Positions 37,003-46,073 of a DNA stretch of 64,000 bases are shown one piece after another (within the stretch, counting starts at the first letter, position 1; each line of letters starts with the position of its first letter). The position numbers and the translations under genes were made by a program. The stretch covers positions 124,001 to 188,000 of the forward strand of contig CAVRXM010000001.1 in NCBI GenBank assembly GCA_963725085.1, written 5' to 3'. The stretch comes from VRUE01 sp963725085 (GTDB taxonomy: Bacteria > Actinomycetota > Thermoleophilia > Solirubrobacterales > 70-9). The notes under the pieces are model-generated. The model saw only the letters and a program-made list of their open reading frames with translations. It did no database searches and was not told the DNA's origin.

Positions 37003-37389
37003 ATGGCCGATCCAGAGCTGAAGAGCAAAGTCGAAGAGCTGATCTCGGGCCACCCGGTTCTGCTGTTCATGAAAGGCACCCCGGAAGCACCCCGCTGCGG
37101 GTTCTCGATGCGGGTGGTGCAGGTCCTCGACACGATGGACGTCGACTACGGCGCGATCGACGTACTGCCGGCGCTGCAGCCGCTCCGCGAAGTCACCGCC
37201 GAGATCTCCGATTGGCAGACCTTCCCCCAGCTCTACGTCAACGGCGAGCTGGTCGGCGGCGCCGACCTCGTCGAGGAGATGTTCGAGTCCGGAGAGCTCG
37301 CCGAGGCGCTCGGGGTCGATCAGCCCGCCGGCGCCGGCGCCCTTCACGCGGCGCCGCCGGCGCAGTCGCCACCGCTGCAGATCGAATAG
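37003..37389 (+). CDS. grxD: Monothiol (CGFS) glutaredoxin, Grx4 family
   Basis: 128 residues. VLLFMKGTPEAPRCGFSMRVVQVLD holds the CGFS active site and WQTFPQLYVNGELVGGADLVEEM the cis-Pro and glutathione-binding region. The C-terminal 20 residues (AGALHAAPPAQSPPLQIE) are an unusual Pro/Ala tail. It works with BolA as an Fe-S cluster carrier. ATG 37003. Confidence 0.93.
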   Translation: MADPELKSKVEELISGHPVLLFMKGTPEAPRCGFSMRVVQVLDTMDVDYGAIDVLPALQPLREVTAEISDWQTFPQLYVNGELVGGADLVEEMFESGELAEALGVDQPAGAGALHAAPPAQSPPLQIE

Positions 37390-37401
37390 CCGACCGTCAG
37401 C

Positions 37402-37872
37402 TCAGGACGGAACGCGGACCGGCTCTCTTCGCCTGACCGCCCCCCGCCTTGCCCGCGGATGCGCACTGACCTGAGTCACCGGGATCGCAAACGCCCGCCG
37501 CAGGCGGTCGGCGAGGCCGAGCTTGAGCCAATTTGAGATGCCGCGGGGCAGTGTCGAGACGATCACTTCGCCGAAGTCCCCCGCATGAAGCACGTCACCG
37601 GCGGCGGCGTAGGGGTCCGGGTCACCGACGATGACCTCCTCGAGCGCGATGCCGCTGGCCCGCATCCTTTGCGATGCGGCTTCGGCGCGTTGGATCGCCG
37701 CCGACCAGCCGGCCTTCATGTCCGCAGCCCAGGAAAGGCCATGGGGGACGGCGGGGACCAGGAGTGTGAAGCTCGAGCCATCGTCGCCGAGCCGCCGGCG
37801 CAGGGCCTCGATCAGGTCCGGGGAGTCGGCAGTCCGGTTTGCAATCACCAGCACTCTCTGTCTCTGTTCCAT
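37402..37872 (-). CDS. Universal-stress-protein-like (UspA-fold) protein
   Basis: 156 residues. RVLVIANRTADSPDLIEALRRRL and FTLLVPAVPHG open a Rossmann-like fold; VIVGDPDPYAAAGDVLHAGDFGEVIVSTLPRGISNWLKLGLADRLRRAFAIPVTQV is the usual UspA-type C-terminal strand and nucleotide-loop region, though the G-2x-G-9x-G(S/T) motif is only partly kept (LPRGISNW). The tail is Arg-rich. Probably a stress-response or nucleotide-binding protein. Confidence 0.7.
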   Translation of the reverse strand: MEQRQRVLVIANRTADSPDLIEALRRRLGDDGSSFTLLVPAVPHGLSWAADMKAGWSAAIQRAEAASQRMRASGIALEEVIVGDPDPYAAAGDVLHAGDFGEVIVSTLPRGISNWLKLGLADRLRRAFAIPVTQVSAHPRARRGAVRRREPVRVPS

Positions 37873-37939
37873 CCTGGTTCCTCTGTCGTAGGGGTGTGCC
37901 GGGGCATACTCGCCCCGAGCGTCCCGGGTTCACCGAGAC

Positions 37940-38206
37940 TCAGTCGTCGATCGATTCGACTGCGGCTGCGCCGCCGCTGGCCCGCGTGACTATCGGCGGA
38001 CGGCGGGTCGTCCCGTTGCGTACGACGGTCGTCTGGCTGGCGGGCACGGTCGTCCCACTGGCGCCGGTGACCACGGGTCCCGACCCGGGTCGGACCTGCG
38101 CCGTCTGGGCGGGCATCCCGGGATTCGTCCCGAGGGCGACGCCGCCGAGCGCACCGAGGCCGAGGACCGTGGCAGTCGCTGCGAGCCTGGCTTTGCTGTT
38201 CTTCAT
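37940..38206 (-). CDS. Small secreted protein
   Basis: 88 residues from ATG 38206, with AAGGAG seven bases ahead. A signal peptide (KNSKARLAATATVLGLGALGGVALG) is followed by a low-complexity Gly/Pro/Thr/Ser-rich stretch (QTAQVRPGSGPVVTGASGTTVPASQTTVV) and NGTTRRPPIVTRASGG. No cysteines, no known domain. Function unknown. Confidence 0.6.
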   Translation of the reverse strand: MKNSKARLAATATVLGLGALGGVALGTNPGMPAQTAQVRPGSGPVVTGASGTTVPASQTTVVRNGTTRRPPIVTRASGGAAAVESIDD

Positions 38207-38297
38207 TTCTTCGCTCCTTCTTCCGGTCAGCACATTCTCTGCTGTGCCGGGTAAGGAGCGGCAAAGCCAGCCCCAAGCGCGGGTTAAATTCGGGCGG

Positions 38298-38678
38298 CTA
38301 GACGGCAGCCTGCTCGGCAGCGTCCTCTTTCACCTGGAATGAGGAGCCGCAGCCGCAGGCGGCGACGACGTTCGGGTTGTTGACCTGGAAGCCGGCGCCC
38401 TGGAGGCCTTCGACGTAGTCGACCTCGGAGCCGAAGACGAACTGCATGCTGACCTTGTCGACCACGACCGAGACGCCATCGACCTCGAAGACGTTGTCGT
38501 CGTCCTTGGCGCGATCGAAGGCGAGCGCGTACTGGAAGCCGGAGCAGCCGCCGCCGCGGACCGCGACCCGGAGAGCCTGGCCCTCGGAGTCGTCCTGCGC
38601 GCCGAGCAGCTCGCCGATCTTCGACACGGCCTTGTCGCTGAGGGTGATTGCAGCTTTGGGTGTATCGGTCTCCGTCAC
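38298..38678 (-). CDS. A-type Fe-S carrier (HesB/IscA/ErpA family)
   Basis: 126 residues from GTG 38678. ITLSDKAVSKIGELL, then LRVAVRGGGCSGFQYALAFD and, near the C-terminus, NPNVVAACGCGSSFQ give the three conserved cysteines (GGCSG and CGCG) that hold an iron or [2Fe-2S]/[4Fe-4S] cluster. It delivers clusters to apoproteins. It lies near bolA-grxD, so several Fe-S trafficking functions cluster here. The remaining isc/suf genes are outside the window. Confidence 0.92.
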   Translation of the reverse strand: MTETDTPKAAITLSDKAVSKIGELLGAQDDSEGQALRVAVRGGGCSGFQYALAFDRAKDDDNVFEVDGVSVVVDKVSMQFVFGSEVDYVEGLQGAGFQVNNPNVVAACGCGSSFQVKEDAAEQAAV

Positions 38679-38717
38679 TTCATTAAGTGTAGCTGCCCGT
38701 CTGAGAGAATCGCGAGC

Positions 38718-39594
38718 TTGAGCGAGGGAGCGAAGACCGCCGTGGTCTGCGATACGACCTGCTACCTGCCGAGCGACCTGGTTGCCGCCCGGGGGATCGA
38801 GCTGATCAGCCTCTACGTCTCGATCGACGGCGACCAGAAGCCCGAGGCCGAGATCAGCGATTACCACGCCTTCTACGAGCAGCTGCGCGCCTCGCAGGGC
38901 GCCGCGACAACGTCGCAGCCGTCGGTCGGCGACTTCGTCGAGGTCTACGAGCCGCTGCTCGACGCCGGTCGCGAAATCGCCTCGATCCACATCTCCTCGG
39001 GAATCTCCGGCACCTTCGAGGCGGCCGGCCAGGCGCGGGAGCGGCTGATCGCCGAGGACAAGGGCGGCGAGCGGATCCACCTCTACGACTCGCGGTCGGC
39101 CTGCGGCGGGATGGGGCTCTGCGCGCTGGCCGGCGGCGGCGGCGGCGGCCGGCGGCGCCGACGGCGAGAGCGCCGTGGCCCGCGCCACGCAGGCCCGCGA
39201 GGAGCTGAGGATGTGGTTCGCGATCGACACCCTCGAGTACCTGCGTCGCGGGGGCCGGATCGGCGGCGCCCGCGCCTGGATCGGGTCGGCGCTGAGGATC
39301 AAACCGATCCTCACCCTCGAAGACGAGATCACGCCGATCGAGCGGGTCCGGACCCGGGCGCGGTCGATCGAGCGGCTGCGCGAATACGCCCGCGAGCGTC
39401 ACGAGTCCGGCGCCGACGCCTGGGTCGTCCAGTACATCCAGGACCGCGAGGCGGCCGACACCCTCGCCGACGATTGCCGCGAGATCTTCGGCTGCGAGCC
39501 GGCGTTCATCTCCGAGGTCGGGCCGGTGATCGGCGCCCACGCCGGCCCCGGCCTGCTCGGCGTCGGCTCGGTGACGACCTCCGTCCTGCAGTAG
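38718..39594 (+). CDS. DegV-family fatty-acid-binding protein (one frameshift)
   Basis: TTG start at 38718. TAVVCDTTCYLPSDLVAARGIELISLYVSIDG, ATTSQPSVGDFVEVY and SIHISSGISGTFEAAGQAR are the DegV N-domain. After a break near 39140 in a GGCGGC run, ELRMWFAIDTLEYLRRGGRIGGARAWIGSALRIKPILTL and GPVIGAHAGPGLLGVG complete the C-domain. About 290 residues. DegV/FakB proteins bind fatty acids and present them to a kinase; no FakA is visible here. It ends 6 bases before a hairpin repeat. Confidence 0.86.
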
Positions 39595-39600
39595 ACCAAG

Positions 39601-39675
39601 CCGCCCCCGGACGCGGGAGCGAGGGCCAATCCATATCTGTTCCTCTGGCCCGGGAGGGAGCAGAGGAGGCGGCGC
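39601..39675 (+). repeat. Dispersed hairpin repeat, copy 3
   Basis: It starts CCGCCCCCGGACGCGGGAGC, has an inner GGGCCA paired with TGGCCC, and ends GGGAGCAGAGGAGGCGGCG. It fills the gap between the convergent stop codons of DegV (39594) and the DUF3618-like gene (39677) almost exactly. That is a position suited to a two-way transcription end. Confidence 0.88.
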
Positions 39676-39676
39676 C

Positions 39677-39928
39677 CTATTTTCGGCGTCTGAAAGCCAG
39701 GAAGCCGCCGACCGCGAAGCCGACCACGGCGGCCCCGATCACCAGCTCGTTCTTGTGCTCGCGGACCTGGCGCCGCCAGTCGGTCAGCTCGGCGAATCTG
39801 TGGCGGAGCAGCTCGACCGATTGGCCCAGGTCCTGGCGCTGGACGTCGATGTCGCGGCGGATCTCGGCAGAGGTGCGGCCGGGCCTGCCGGCGGCAGCGG
39901 GCCGGGCCTGCTCGGGCTGGGCACTCAC
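39677..39928 (-). CDS. DUF3618-like small membrane protein
   Basis: 83 residues from GTG 39928, which overlaps the stop of the next gene (GTGA). RTSAEIRRDIDVQRQDLGQSVELLRHRFAELTDWRRQVREHK is the charged DUF3618 helix, followed by one span, NELVIGAAVVGFAVGGFLAF, and a basic RRRK end. Third gene of a three-gene actinobacterial envelope cassette. Confidence 0.82.
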   Translation of the reverse strand: MSAQPEQARPAAAGRPGRTSAEIRRDIDVQRQDLGQSVELLRHRFAELTDWRRQVREHKNELVIGAAVVGFAVGGFLAFRRRK

Positions 39929-40407
39929 GGTTTCGCCTCCGGTTTCAGGTCCGCCTCGGTTTTCAGGCTCTCCTCCACCTTCAGGCGCTCCTCCCCTTCG
40001 AGCATCTCGCGAGTGAGTTTCGCCTCCGCGATCGCCTGCTCGGGAACCGGCGGCGACCCGGCCTGGACCGAGCGGTAGGCGAAGTACCCGGCGCCGGCCG
40101 CGATCAGGAGGAAGATCGCCGCCTCGAGGAAGAACCCGGGCCAGGCCTTGCCGTCGAATACCTCTTCGTTCAGCAGCCAGGCGAAGCCCTCCATGACCAG
40201 GATCAGCGCCAGGAAGGCGAAGACCCCGGCGGCGACCCCGACGGCCGAGCCGCGCAGGATCTTGCCGACTTTCTCGCTGATCTCGGCCTTGGCGAGCTCG
40301 ATCTCCTCGCGGACGAGGGTCGAGACCTTCTCGGAGACGTCGAAGATCAGCTCGCCGACGGACCTCTCGTCGGTCGGTTTCGGGGGGGTGACGCCCGGGC
40401 CTGACAT
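39925..40407 (-). CDS. Holin-superfamily (DUF1469-like) membrane protein
   Basis: 160 residues. GELIFDVSEKVSTLVREEIELAKAEISEKVG is the amphipathic start of the family; two spans follow (GVAAGVFAFLALILVMEGFAWLL and PGFFLEAAIFLLIAAGAGYFAY). A charged C-terminal helix ends LKTEADLKPEAKP. The family is often named phage holin, but this chromosomal cassette is not part of a prophage. Cell-envelope role unknown. Confidence 0.82.
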   Translation of the reverse strand: MSGPGVTPPKPTDERSVGELIFDVSEKVSTLVREEIELAKAEISEKVGKILRGSAVGVAAGVFAFLALILVMEGFAWLLNEEVFDGKAWPGFFLEAAIFLLIAAGAGYFAYRSVQAGSPPVPEQAIAEAKLTREMLEGEERLKVEESLKTEADLKPEAKP

Positions 40408-40413
40408 CGACGC

Positions 40414-40548
40414 CTACTCGGGGGGCTCCTCGTCGAACACCCTCCGCCAGATGACCGCGGCGAGCCGCGTGGCGGCGATGCTGGCCAGGGCGCTGGCCCC
40501 CGCCAGCACCCCACTCCAAACGAGACGTTTCACGATGTCGTTGTCCAT
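40414..40548 (-). CDS. DUF4235-like 44-residue membrane protein
   Basis: ATG 40548 to TAG 40414. It starts MDNDIVKRLVWSGVLAGA, has one hydrophobic span (SGVLAGASALASIAATRLAAVIW) and ends RRVFDEEPPE. Size, charge pattern and its place at the head of the holin-like and DUF3618 genes fit DUF4235. Too short for the usual length cut-offs. Confidence 0.65.
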   Translation of the reverse strand: MDNDIVKRLVWSGVLAGASALASIAATRLAAVIWRRVFDEEPPE

Positions 40549-40570
40549 ACCCGCGAGGGCCCGACCTTAC

Positions 40571-41173
40571 CTATCGAGGCTCGAGGCCGTCGCAGATCGT
40601 CGCGACCACAAAATCCTTTGCCTTCGCGAAGTCCGAGTCCGAGGCCGGGATCAGGTCGAAGATCCAGCCGGAGAGGAGCTGCTCGATCGCGCCGTAGAAG
40701 GACATCGAGGCGAACGCGGGGTCGATGTCGGCCCTGAACGCGCCCGATTCCTGGCCCTCCTCGACGATCCTGGCGATCGAGTCGTAGGCGCGACGGATCT
40801 CGCGCAGGTGGGTCTGGCCGAAGGAGTTGGCGGCCCGCGTCACCTCGACGATGATCACCTTCATCAGCTCGGGGTCGTGGCGGTAGGACTCGACGATGAA
40901 GGCGGCGACGGACTCGAGCTTCGCGCGCGGCGGCCGGTCGGCCGCGTCGGCCTCGTCGATCGCCGCGAGGAGCAGGGACCAGCGCTCGGTGAAGAGCTCG
41001 TTCAGCACCTCCTCCTTCGATTTGAAGTAGTGGTAGACGAGGCCGTAGGCGACGCCCGCCTCGTCGGCGATGTCGGAGACCCGGGTCGAGTGGAAGCCCT
41101 GGCGGGCGAAGACCCTGATCGCCGCGTCGAGGATCTGGCGGCGCTTGTCGATCGGGGGCGCTTTCGAGGCCAC
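40571..41173 (-). CDS. TetR-family repressor
   Basis: 200 residues from GTG 41173, overlapping the stop of the nitrilase gene, so the two are co-expressed. The HTH KRRQILDAAIRVFARQGFHSTRVSDIADEAGVAYGLVYHYFKSKEEVL is a textbook TetR N-domain. The C-terminal ligand domain (ELMKVIIVEVTRAANSFG ... FASMSFYGAIEQLLSGWIFD) resembles FadR/AcrR-type acyl-CoA or lipid sensors. The palindrome at 42035-42054 is its likely operator. Confidence 0.92.
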   Translation of the reverse strand: MASKAPPIDKRRQILDAAIRVFARQGFHSTRVSDIADEAGVAYGLVYHYFKSKEEVLNELFTERWSLLLAAIDEADAADRPPRAKLESVAAFIVESYRHDPELMKVIIVEVTRAANSFGQTHLREIRRAYDSIARIVEEGQESGAFRADIDPAFASMSFYGAIEQLLSGWIFDLIPASDSDFAKAKDFVVATICDGLEPR

Positions 41174-42001
41174 TAGGCGTGGGCCTCCAACAGCTGCGGC
41201 CAGCTGTATGCCTCGGGCCGGCGGTTGGCGAGCGAGGGAAGCGAGTCGCGGACCTCGTCCTGGGCGCCGAGATCGAGGTCGGCGGCGATGAAGCACTCCT
41301 CATCCGGCGCGATCGCGAGGACCTTCCCCCAGGGGTCGACGATCGCCGAGTGCCCGTAGGAGTCGTAGTGGGGCGGCGCTTCGCCGATCTGGTTCGGGGC
41401 GATGACGAAGACCTGGTTCTCGATCGCGCGCGCCCGCAGCAGCACCTCCCAGTGGTCGCGGCCGGTGACCGCGGTGAAGGCCGAGGGGACGGTGATCAGA
41501 CGGGCGCCGCGGAGCGCCAGGATCCGGTACAGCTCGGGGAAGCGGAGGTCGTAGCAGACCGTCATCCCGAGCTCGGCCTCGCCGAGCGAGGCGGTGACGA
41601 TCTCCTCGCCCGGGTCCTCGAACTCCGACTCGCGGTAGGCGACACCGCCGACGAGGACGTCGAACATGTGGATCTTGCGGTAGACGGCGAGGTCCGAGCC
41701 GTCGGGTCCGATCAGGACCGATGTGTTGTGCACCCGCTCCCCGGCGGCGGCGGCGATGCTGCCCGCCAGCAGGTGGATGCCGAGCTCGGCGGCCCAGCCC
41801 CTGGCCGCGGTCAGGCTCGGGCCGTCGAGCGGCTCGGCCTCGGCGAGGAGCTGCTCCCCGCCGGCGAGCAGGTTCCACTTCTCCGGCAGCGCGACGAAGG
41901 CCGCCCCGTCGGCGGCCGCGTCGCGGACCAGGCGCTCGGCGGTGGCGATGTTCCGCGCCCTGTCGTCGGTCGAATTGAGCTGTACGCGCCGCTGCCCGCA
42001 A
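41173..42001 (-). CDS. Carbon-nitrogen hydrolase (nitrilase/omega-amidase, Nit2-like; one frameshift)
   Basis: Hydrolyses an amide or nitrile bond. The catalytic triad is visible: Glu in FVALPEKWN, Lys in AVYRKIHMFD and Cys in MTVCYDLRFPELYR. PLDGPSLTAARGWAAELGIHLLAGS and RAIENQVFVIAPNQIG are further Nit-family marks. About 275 residues. The likely start is TTG 42001 behind AGAGGA, with a one-base error near 41990 (intended MRAAAVQLNS). It heads the nitrilase-TetR operon. Confidence 0.84.
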
Positions 42002-42034
42002 TGCTTCCTCTCGGCTCGAACTCTTTTGCGGTGC

Positions 42035-42054
42035 GATTGACTGACCAGTCAATC
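42035..42054. promoter_or_regulatory. TetR-type operator palindrome
   Basis: GATTGACT-GACC-AGTCAATC, perfect 8-base arms. It sits 34 bases upstream of the nitrilase-TetR operon's TTG and about 50 bases before the divergent cyclase gene. TTGACT inside it looks like a -35 box on both strands, so a bound repressor would block polymerase. The form TTGACTG-N-CAGTCAA is typical for TetR regulators. Confidence 0.75.
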
Positions 42055-42076
42055 GGTTACGGCTCAGTATAGGAGG

Positions 42077-42101
42077 CCTCGTGGCTACGATTGCCACGAG
42101 G
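42077..42101 (+). promoter_or_regulatory. Hairpin between ribosome site and cyclase start
   Basis: CCTCGTGGC-N7-GCCACGAGG, perfect 9-base arms. It directly follows AGGAGG (42071-42076) and ends one base before ATG 42103. GTG 42081 lies in the left arm in another frame. The stem could limit translation of the cyclase gene. Confidence 0.55.
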
Positions 42102-42102
42102 C

Positions 42103-45100
42103 ATGGCGTCGAACGAGACCGAACGGATCGAGCCCGATGGCGAGCGCAAGCTCGTCACGGTGCTGTTCGCCGACGTGCAGGGCTCGATGGACATGGCCGA
42201 GCAGCAGGACCCGGAGCAGTGGCGGGCGATCATGCAGCGCTTCTTCTCGATCCTCTCGGAGGCCGTCCACCGCACCGAGGGGACCGTCGACAAATTCACC
42301 GGCGACGGGATCATGGCCGTCTTCGGGGCGCCGATCGCCCACGAGGACCACACAAGGCGCGCCTGCTACGCGGCGCTGCGGATGCTCGACGACGTCTCCG
42401 AGTACGCCGCCGAGCTGCGCCGCAAGCATGGGCTCAACTTCTCGACCCGGATCGGGATCAACTCCGGCGAGGTGATCGCGGGCGCGATCGGCGACGGGAG
42501 CGACGGCAACTACACGGCGATCGGGCACACGGTCGGGCTCGCGCAGCGGATGGAGGCGCTGGCCGAGCCCGGAAAGGCCTACCTCGCCGAGGCGGCGGCC
42601 GACCTCGCTCGCGGCTTCCTCGACCTCGAGGACCTCGGCGAGTTCGAGATCAAGGGGTCGAGCCGCCCGGTCAGGGTCTACGAGCTGACCGGGATCGGCA
42701 GCGCCCGCTCGCGGCTCGACCTCTCCCGCGAACGGGGCTTCTCCCAGTTCGTCGGGCGCAAGGCCGAGCTGAGCGCGCTGGACGAAGGCCTGGCGGCGGC
42801 ACAGGCGGGAGAGGGAGCGGTCATCGCGATCGCCGCCGAAGCCGGGCTCGGAAAGAGCCGCCTCTCCGCCGAGTTCACCGAGCGCTGCCGGGCAGAGGGG
42901 ATCGAGGTCTACGAAGCGCAGGCGCAGGCCCATGGCCAGGAGACGCCATTCGCGCCGGTCCTCCAGATCCTGCGCGCCTACTTCGGGCTTTCCGACGCCG
43001 ACTCGGAGCGGGTCTCGCGCGAGAAGATCGCCGGCCGGGCGCTGCTGCTCGATCCCGGGCTGATCGAGGACCTGCCGATCCTTTTCGACTTCATGGGGCT
43101 GCCGGACCCCGAGCGGCCGATACCGCAGCTGAGCCCGGAGGCCCGCCAGCGGGCGCTGCGCAGCCTCCTCTGCAAGCTCCTCCATGCCCCGCATCGGCGC
43201 GACGTCTCGGTCAACGTGATCGAGGACCTGCACTGGATGGACGCCGGCAGCGACGCGCTGCTCGGCGAGCTGCTGGGCTCGGTCGAGGGGACGAAGACGC
43301 TCGTCATCCTCAACTTACCGGCCCGAGTACACACCGAGTTGGGGAGAGCTGCCGAACTACCGCCAAATCCCGCTCGAGCCGCTCGGGCCCGCCGACACCG
43401 AGAGCCTGCTGCGCGACCTGGTCGGGGACGACCCCTCCCTCGACGGTCTCGCCGAGCTGATCCACGAGCGGACCGCCGGCAACCCGTTCTTCATCGAGGA
43501 GATCGTGCGGGAGCTGGCCGAGAGCGGGGCGCTCGAGGGCGAGCGCGGCATGCAGCGACTGGTCCAGCCGGTCTGCGACGTCAAGGTGCCGGCCAGCGTC
43601 CAGACTGTCCTCGCCGCCCGAATCGACAGGCTCGACGCCGACGCGAAGCGGCTCCTGCAGGCGATGTCGGTCGCCGGCAAGGAAGTGGCCGAGCCGGCGC
43701 TGATGCAGGTCTCCGGTTTCGAGGACGAGGAGGCCTGCGGGCAGGCCCTGCGATCGGCGATCGACGCCGAGTTCCTCTACGAGGCCGAGCTGTACCCGGA
43801 GCGGGTCATCGCCTTCCGCCACCCGCTGACCCGCGAGGTCGCCTACGGGTCGCCAGCTCGCCGACCAGCGGGCCCGGACGCATGCGGCGGTGGCGCGGGC
43901 GACGATGGACCTCAACCCGGACCGCCATGACGAGCTCGCGGGGCTGATCGCGCACCATTTCGAGGCCGGGGGCGAGCTGCGCGAGGCCGCCCGCTGGTCC
44001 GCGCGCGCCGCCTACTGGGCCGGGCACAGCCAGCCGCGCGACGCGATGCGGATGTGGCAATCGGTGATGCGACTCGTCCCCGACCCGAGCGAAAACGCGG
44101 AAGCGGCCTCGCTCGCGGTCAACTCGCGCCTGATGCTGCTCGACTACGCCTGGCGGATCGGCATGGACACGGACGAGGAAGCGAAGCTGGTGTCCGAAGC
44201 GGAGGAGATAGCGACCAGGAGCGGCGACAGCCACTCGCTGGCCCTGCTGAGGACGGCAGCCGACGTCCGCCCCGGGAGACTGCGCGACCCCGATAGGTGG
44301 CTGGCGGCCGCCGCGGAAGCGACGAAGCTCGCCGACGAGTCCGGGGAAATGCACCTGCGGGTGGCGATCCGCGCGATCGCGGCCTACCCGCACCTGATCC
44401 TCGGCGACTTCGATGGCTTCGAAGCGATCCTCGACGAGATGATCGACCTGATCGACGGCGACCGCTCGATCGGGGCCGGCGTGCTGGTCGGCAGCCCACT
44501 CGCCTACGCCTACATGAGCAAGGCGATGGCAGCGCGGGAGCGGGCCCGCTTCGAGGAATCGGAGGAGCTGTTCGCGAAGGCGCTCCGAATCGCAGACGAG
44601 GACGGAGATCCGGAGACCGCCTGCTGGGTGAAGAGCAACAACGCCGTTCTCGTCGCTGTGCGCGGAAACGTCGAGGAGGGGCTCTCCTCGCTCACGATGC
44701 CCTCGAGTCGACCGAGAGGCTTGGCGACGTCTTCTCGAGGACCGTCTCGATGTCGAGCCTGGCCGGTATCGAACTGCTGGCAGGCGAGCCCGCCTCGGCG
44801 CTGGAGACGATCGAAGCGGCCGAAGACACCTACAACGAGGCGATGCGCGAAAGCGGGGAGATGTGGGGCTGGCGCGCGAGCATCCGCGCGGAAGCGCTGG
44901 CCGGGGTCGGCAGGGTCGACGAGGCGCTCGCCCTGTCAGAGGAATTGGTGGCGAGCGCGCGCGAGCATCGACAGAACTGGAGCCTGCCGCTCTGCCTGCG
45001 GGCACTCGCCAAGGCCCGTGCCGCAGCCGGGCTCGAGGGCGCCGATGAGGCTCTCGACGAAGCGATCTCGATCGCGACCGCCACCGGTTGCAGCGCACAG

Positions 45101-45148
45101 GTGATGTCGATGGAAGAGGCGCGCGAGGCGCTGACCGCGGCCGGCTGA
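42103..45148 (+). CDS. Class III adenylate/guanylate cyclase with AAA and TPR-like regions (frameshifted)
   Basis: About 1010 residues. N-terminal cyclase homology domain (ERKLVTVLFADVQGSMDMAEQQD ... GTVDKFTGDGIMAVFGAPIAHEDH ... RIGINSGEVIAGAIGDGSDGNYTAIGHTVGLAQRM) keeps the two metal Asps (FADVQGS, TGDGIM). A STAND/AfsR-like ATPase follows: QFVGRKAELSALDEGL, Walker A AEAGLGKS and VIEDLHWMDAGS. Then come NPFFIEEIVRELAESGAL and TPR-like helices to the end (EEARALTAAG region). Breaks near 43315, 43852 and 44700. Such proteins are common in Actinobacteria as putative signal-transducing regulators; ligand unknown. Confidence 0.85.
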
Positions 45149-45154
45149 GCTCCC

Positions 45155-45997
45155 CTAGAGGCCGGTCATCATCGAGATCAGGCGATCGAGGACCCGGTCC
45201 GGGATGAACCGGGCGATGAGCGCCTGGCCACGCGCGTCGAGGCCGACCAGGTAGCGCGTCCGGGGCCGGTCCGCGGTGAGGGCCCTCTCGATCGTCGCCG
45301 CAACCCTCTCGGGCGGGATCCCGCGCGCGGCGGCGCCCAGCGCCGCGTCGCGGTACCTGGCGATGTACTTCGGGTAGAGCGCCCTCTCCTCCTCGGAGGC
45401 GCGTTCGAGGAGGGCATCCGCCTCGCTGACGCCGCGACCCCAGATCGGGGTCGCGATCGAGCCCGGCTCGACGATCGAGACCCCGATGCCCCAGGGCGCG
45501 AGCTCCTGGCGGAAGACGTCCCCGACGGCCTCGAGCGCGAACTTCGAGGCGTGGTAGGCGCCGAACATCTTGATCGCCATCAGGCCGCCGATCGAGGTGA
45601 TGAAGACGATCCGCCCGCGGGCGGCGCGAACCGAGGGGAGCATCGCCTGGGTGACGGCGACGTGGGCGGTCAGGTTGACCTCGATCTGGCGCCGGAAGTC
45701 CTCGATCGGCAGCGTCTCGAGCGGCCCCGGTACCGCGGTCCCGGCGTTGTTGACGAGGCCGTCGAGGCCATCGCCCGCGGTCTCCTCGGCGATCCGCCGG
45801 GCGGCGGCATCGATCTGCTCGGCCCTGGTGACGTCGAGTATCAGCGGTTGCAGGCGGTCGGAGCCCGCCTCGCGTAGCGAAGCGGCGTCCTCCTCCCTGC
45901 GGACGCCGGCGTAAACCCGCCACCCACGCGAATCGAGCCAGAGCGTCGTCGCCCTCCCGATCCCGGTCGATGCGCCGGTGACCAGTGCGGATCTCAC
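45155..45997 (-). CDS. Short-chain dehydrogenase/reductase
   Basis: 280 residues. SALVTGASTGIGRATTLWLDSRGW is the cofactor-binding start, LVNNAGTAVPGPLE the NNAG motif, ITSIGG the Ser and YHASKFALEAV the catalytic Tyr-Lys. VEPGSIATPIW follows. The C-terminal YLVGLDARGQALIARFIPDRVLDRLISMMTGL suits the classical long SDR branch with a membrane-associated tail. Substrate unknown. Confidence 0.87.
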   Translation of the reverse strand: MRSALVTGASTGIGRATTLWLDSRGWRVYAGVRREEDAASLREAGSDRLQPLILDVTRAEQIDAAARRIAEETAGDGLDGLVNNAGTAVPGPLETLPIEDFRRQIEVNLTAHVAVTQAMLPSVRAARGRIVFITSIGGLMAIKMFGAYHASKFALEAVGDVFRQELAPWGIGVSIVEPGSIATPIWGRGVSEADALLERASEEERALYPKYIARYRDAALGAAARGIPPERVAATIERALTADRPRTRYLVGLDARGQALIARFIPDRVLDRLISMMTGL

Positions 45998-46020
45998 CGC
46001 ACGGAGGCTATATCCGCGCT

Positions 46021-46049
46021 GAGCGCCCCGGCCTCAGCCCGGGGCGCTC
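46021..46049. terminator. GC-rich hairpin after the collagen-like gene
   Basis: GAGCGCCCCGG-N7-CCGGGGCGCTC, perfect 11-base arms. It lies 25 bases downstream of the collagen-like gene's corrected stop and upstream of the SDR start. No T-run; probably a transcript end or stabiliser. Confidence 0.55.
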
Positions 46050-46073
46050 GCACAGCGGACTATCTGTGGGTCG

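Noticed and set aside
39925..40407. Phage holin as sign of a prophage
   Set aside because: The holin-like gene sits in a common actinobacterial envelope cassette, with no lysin, structural or integrase genes around it.
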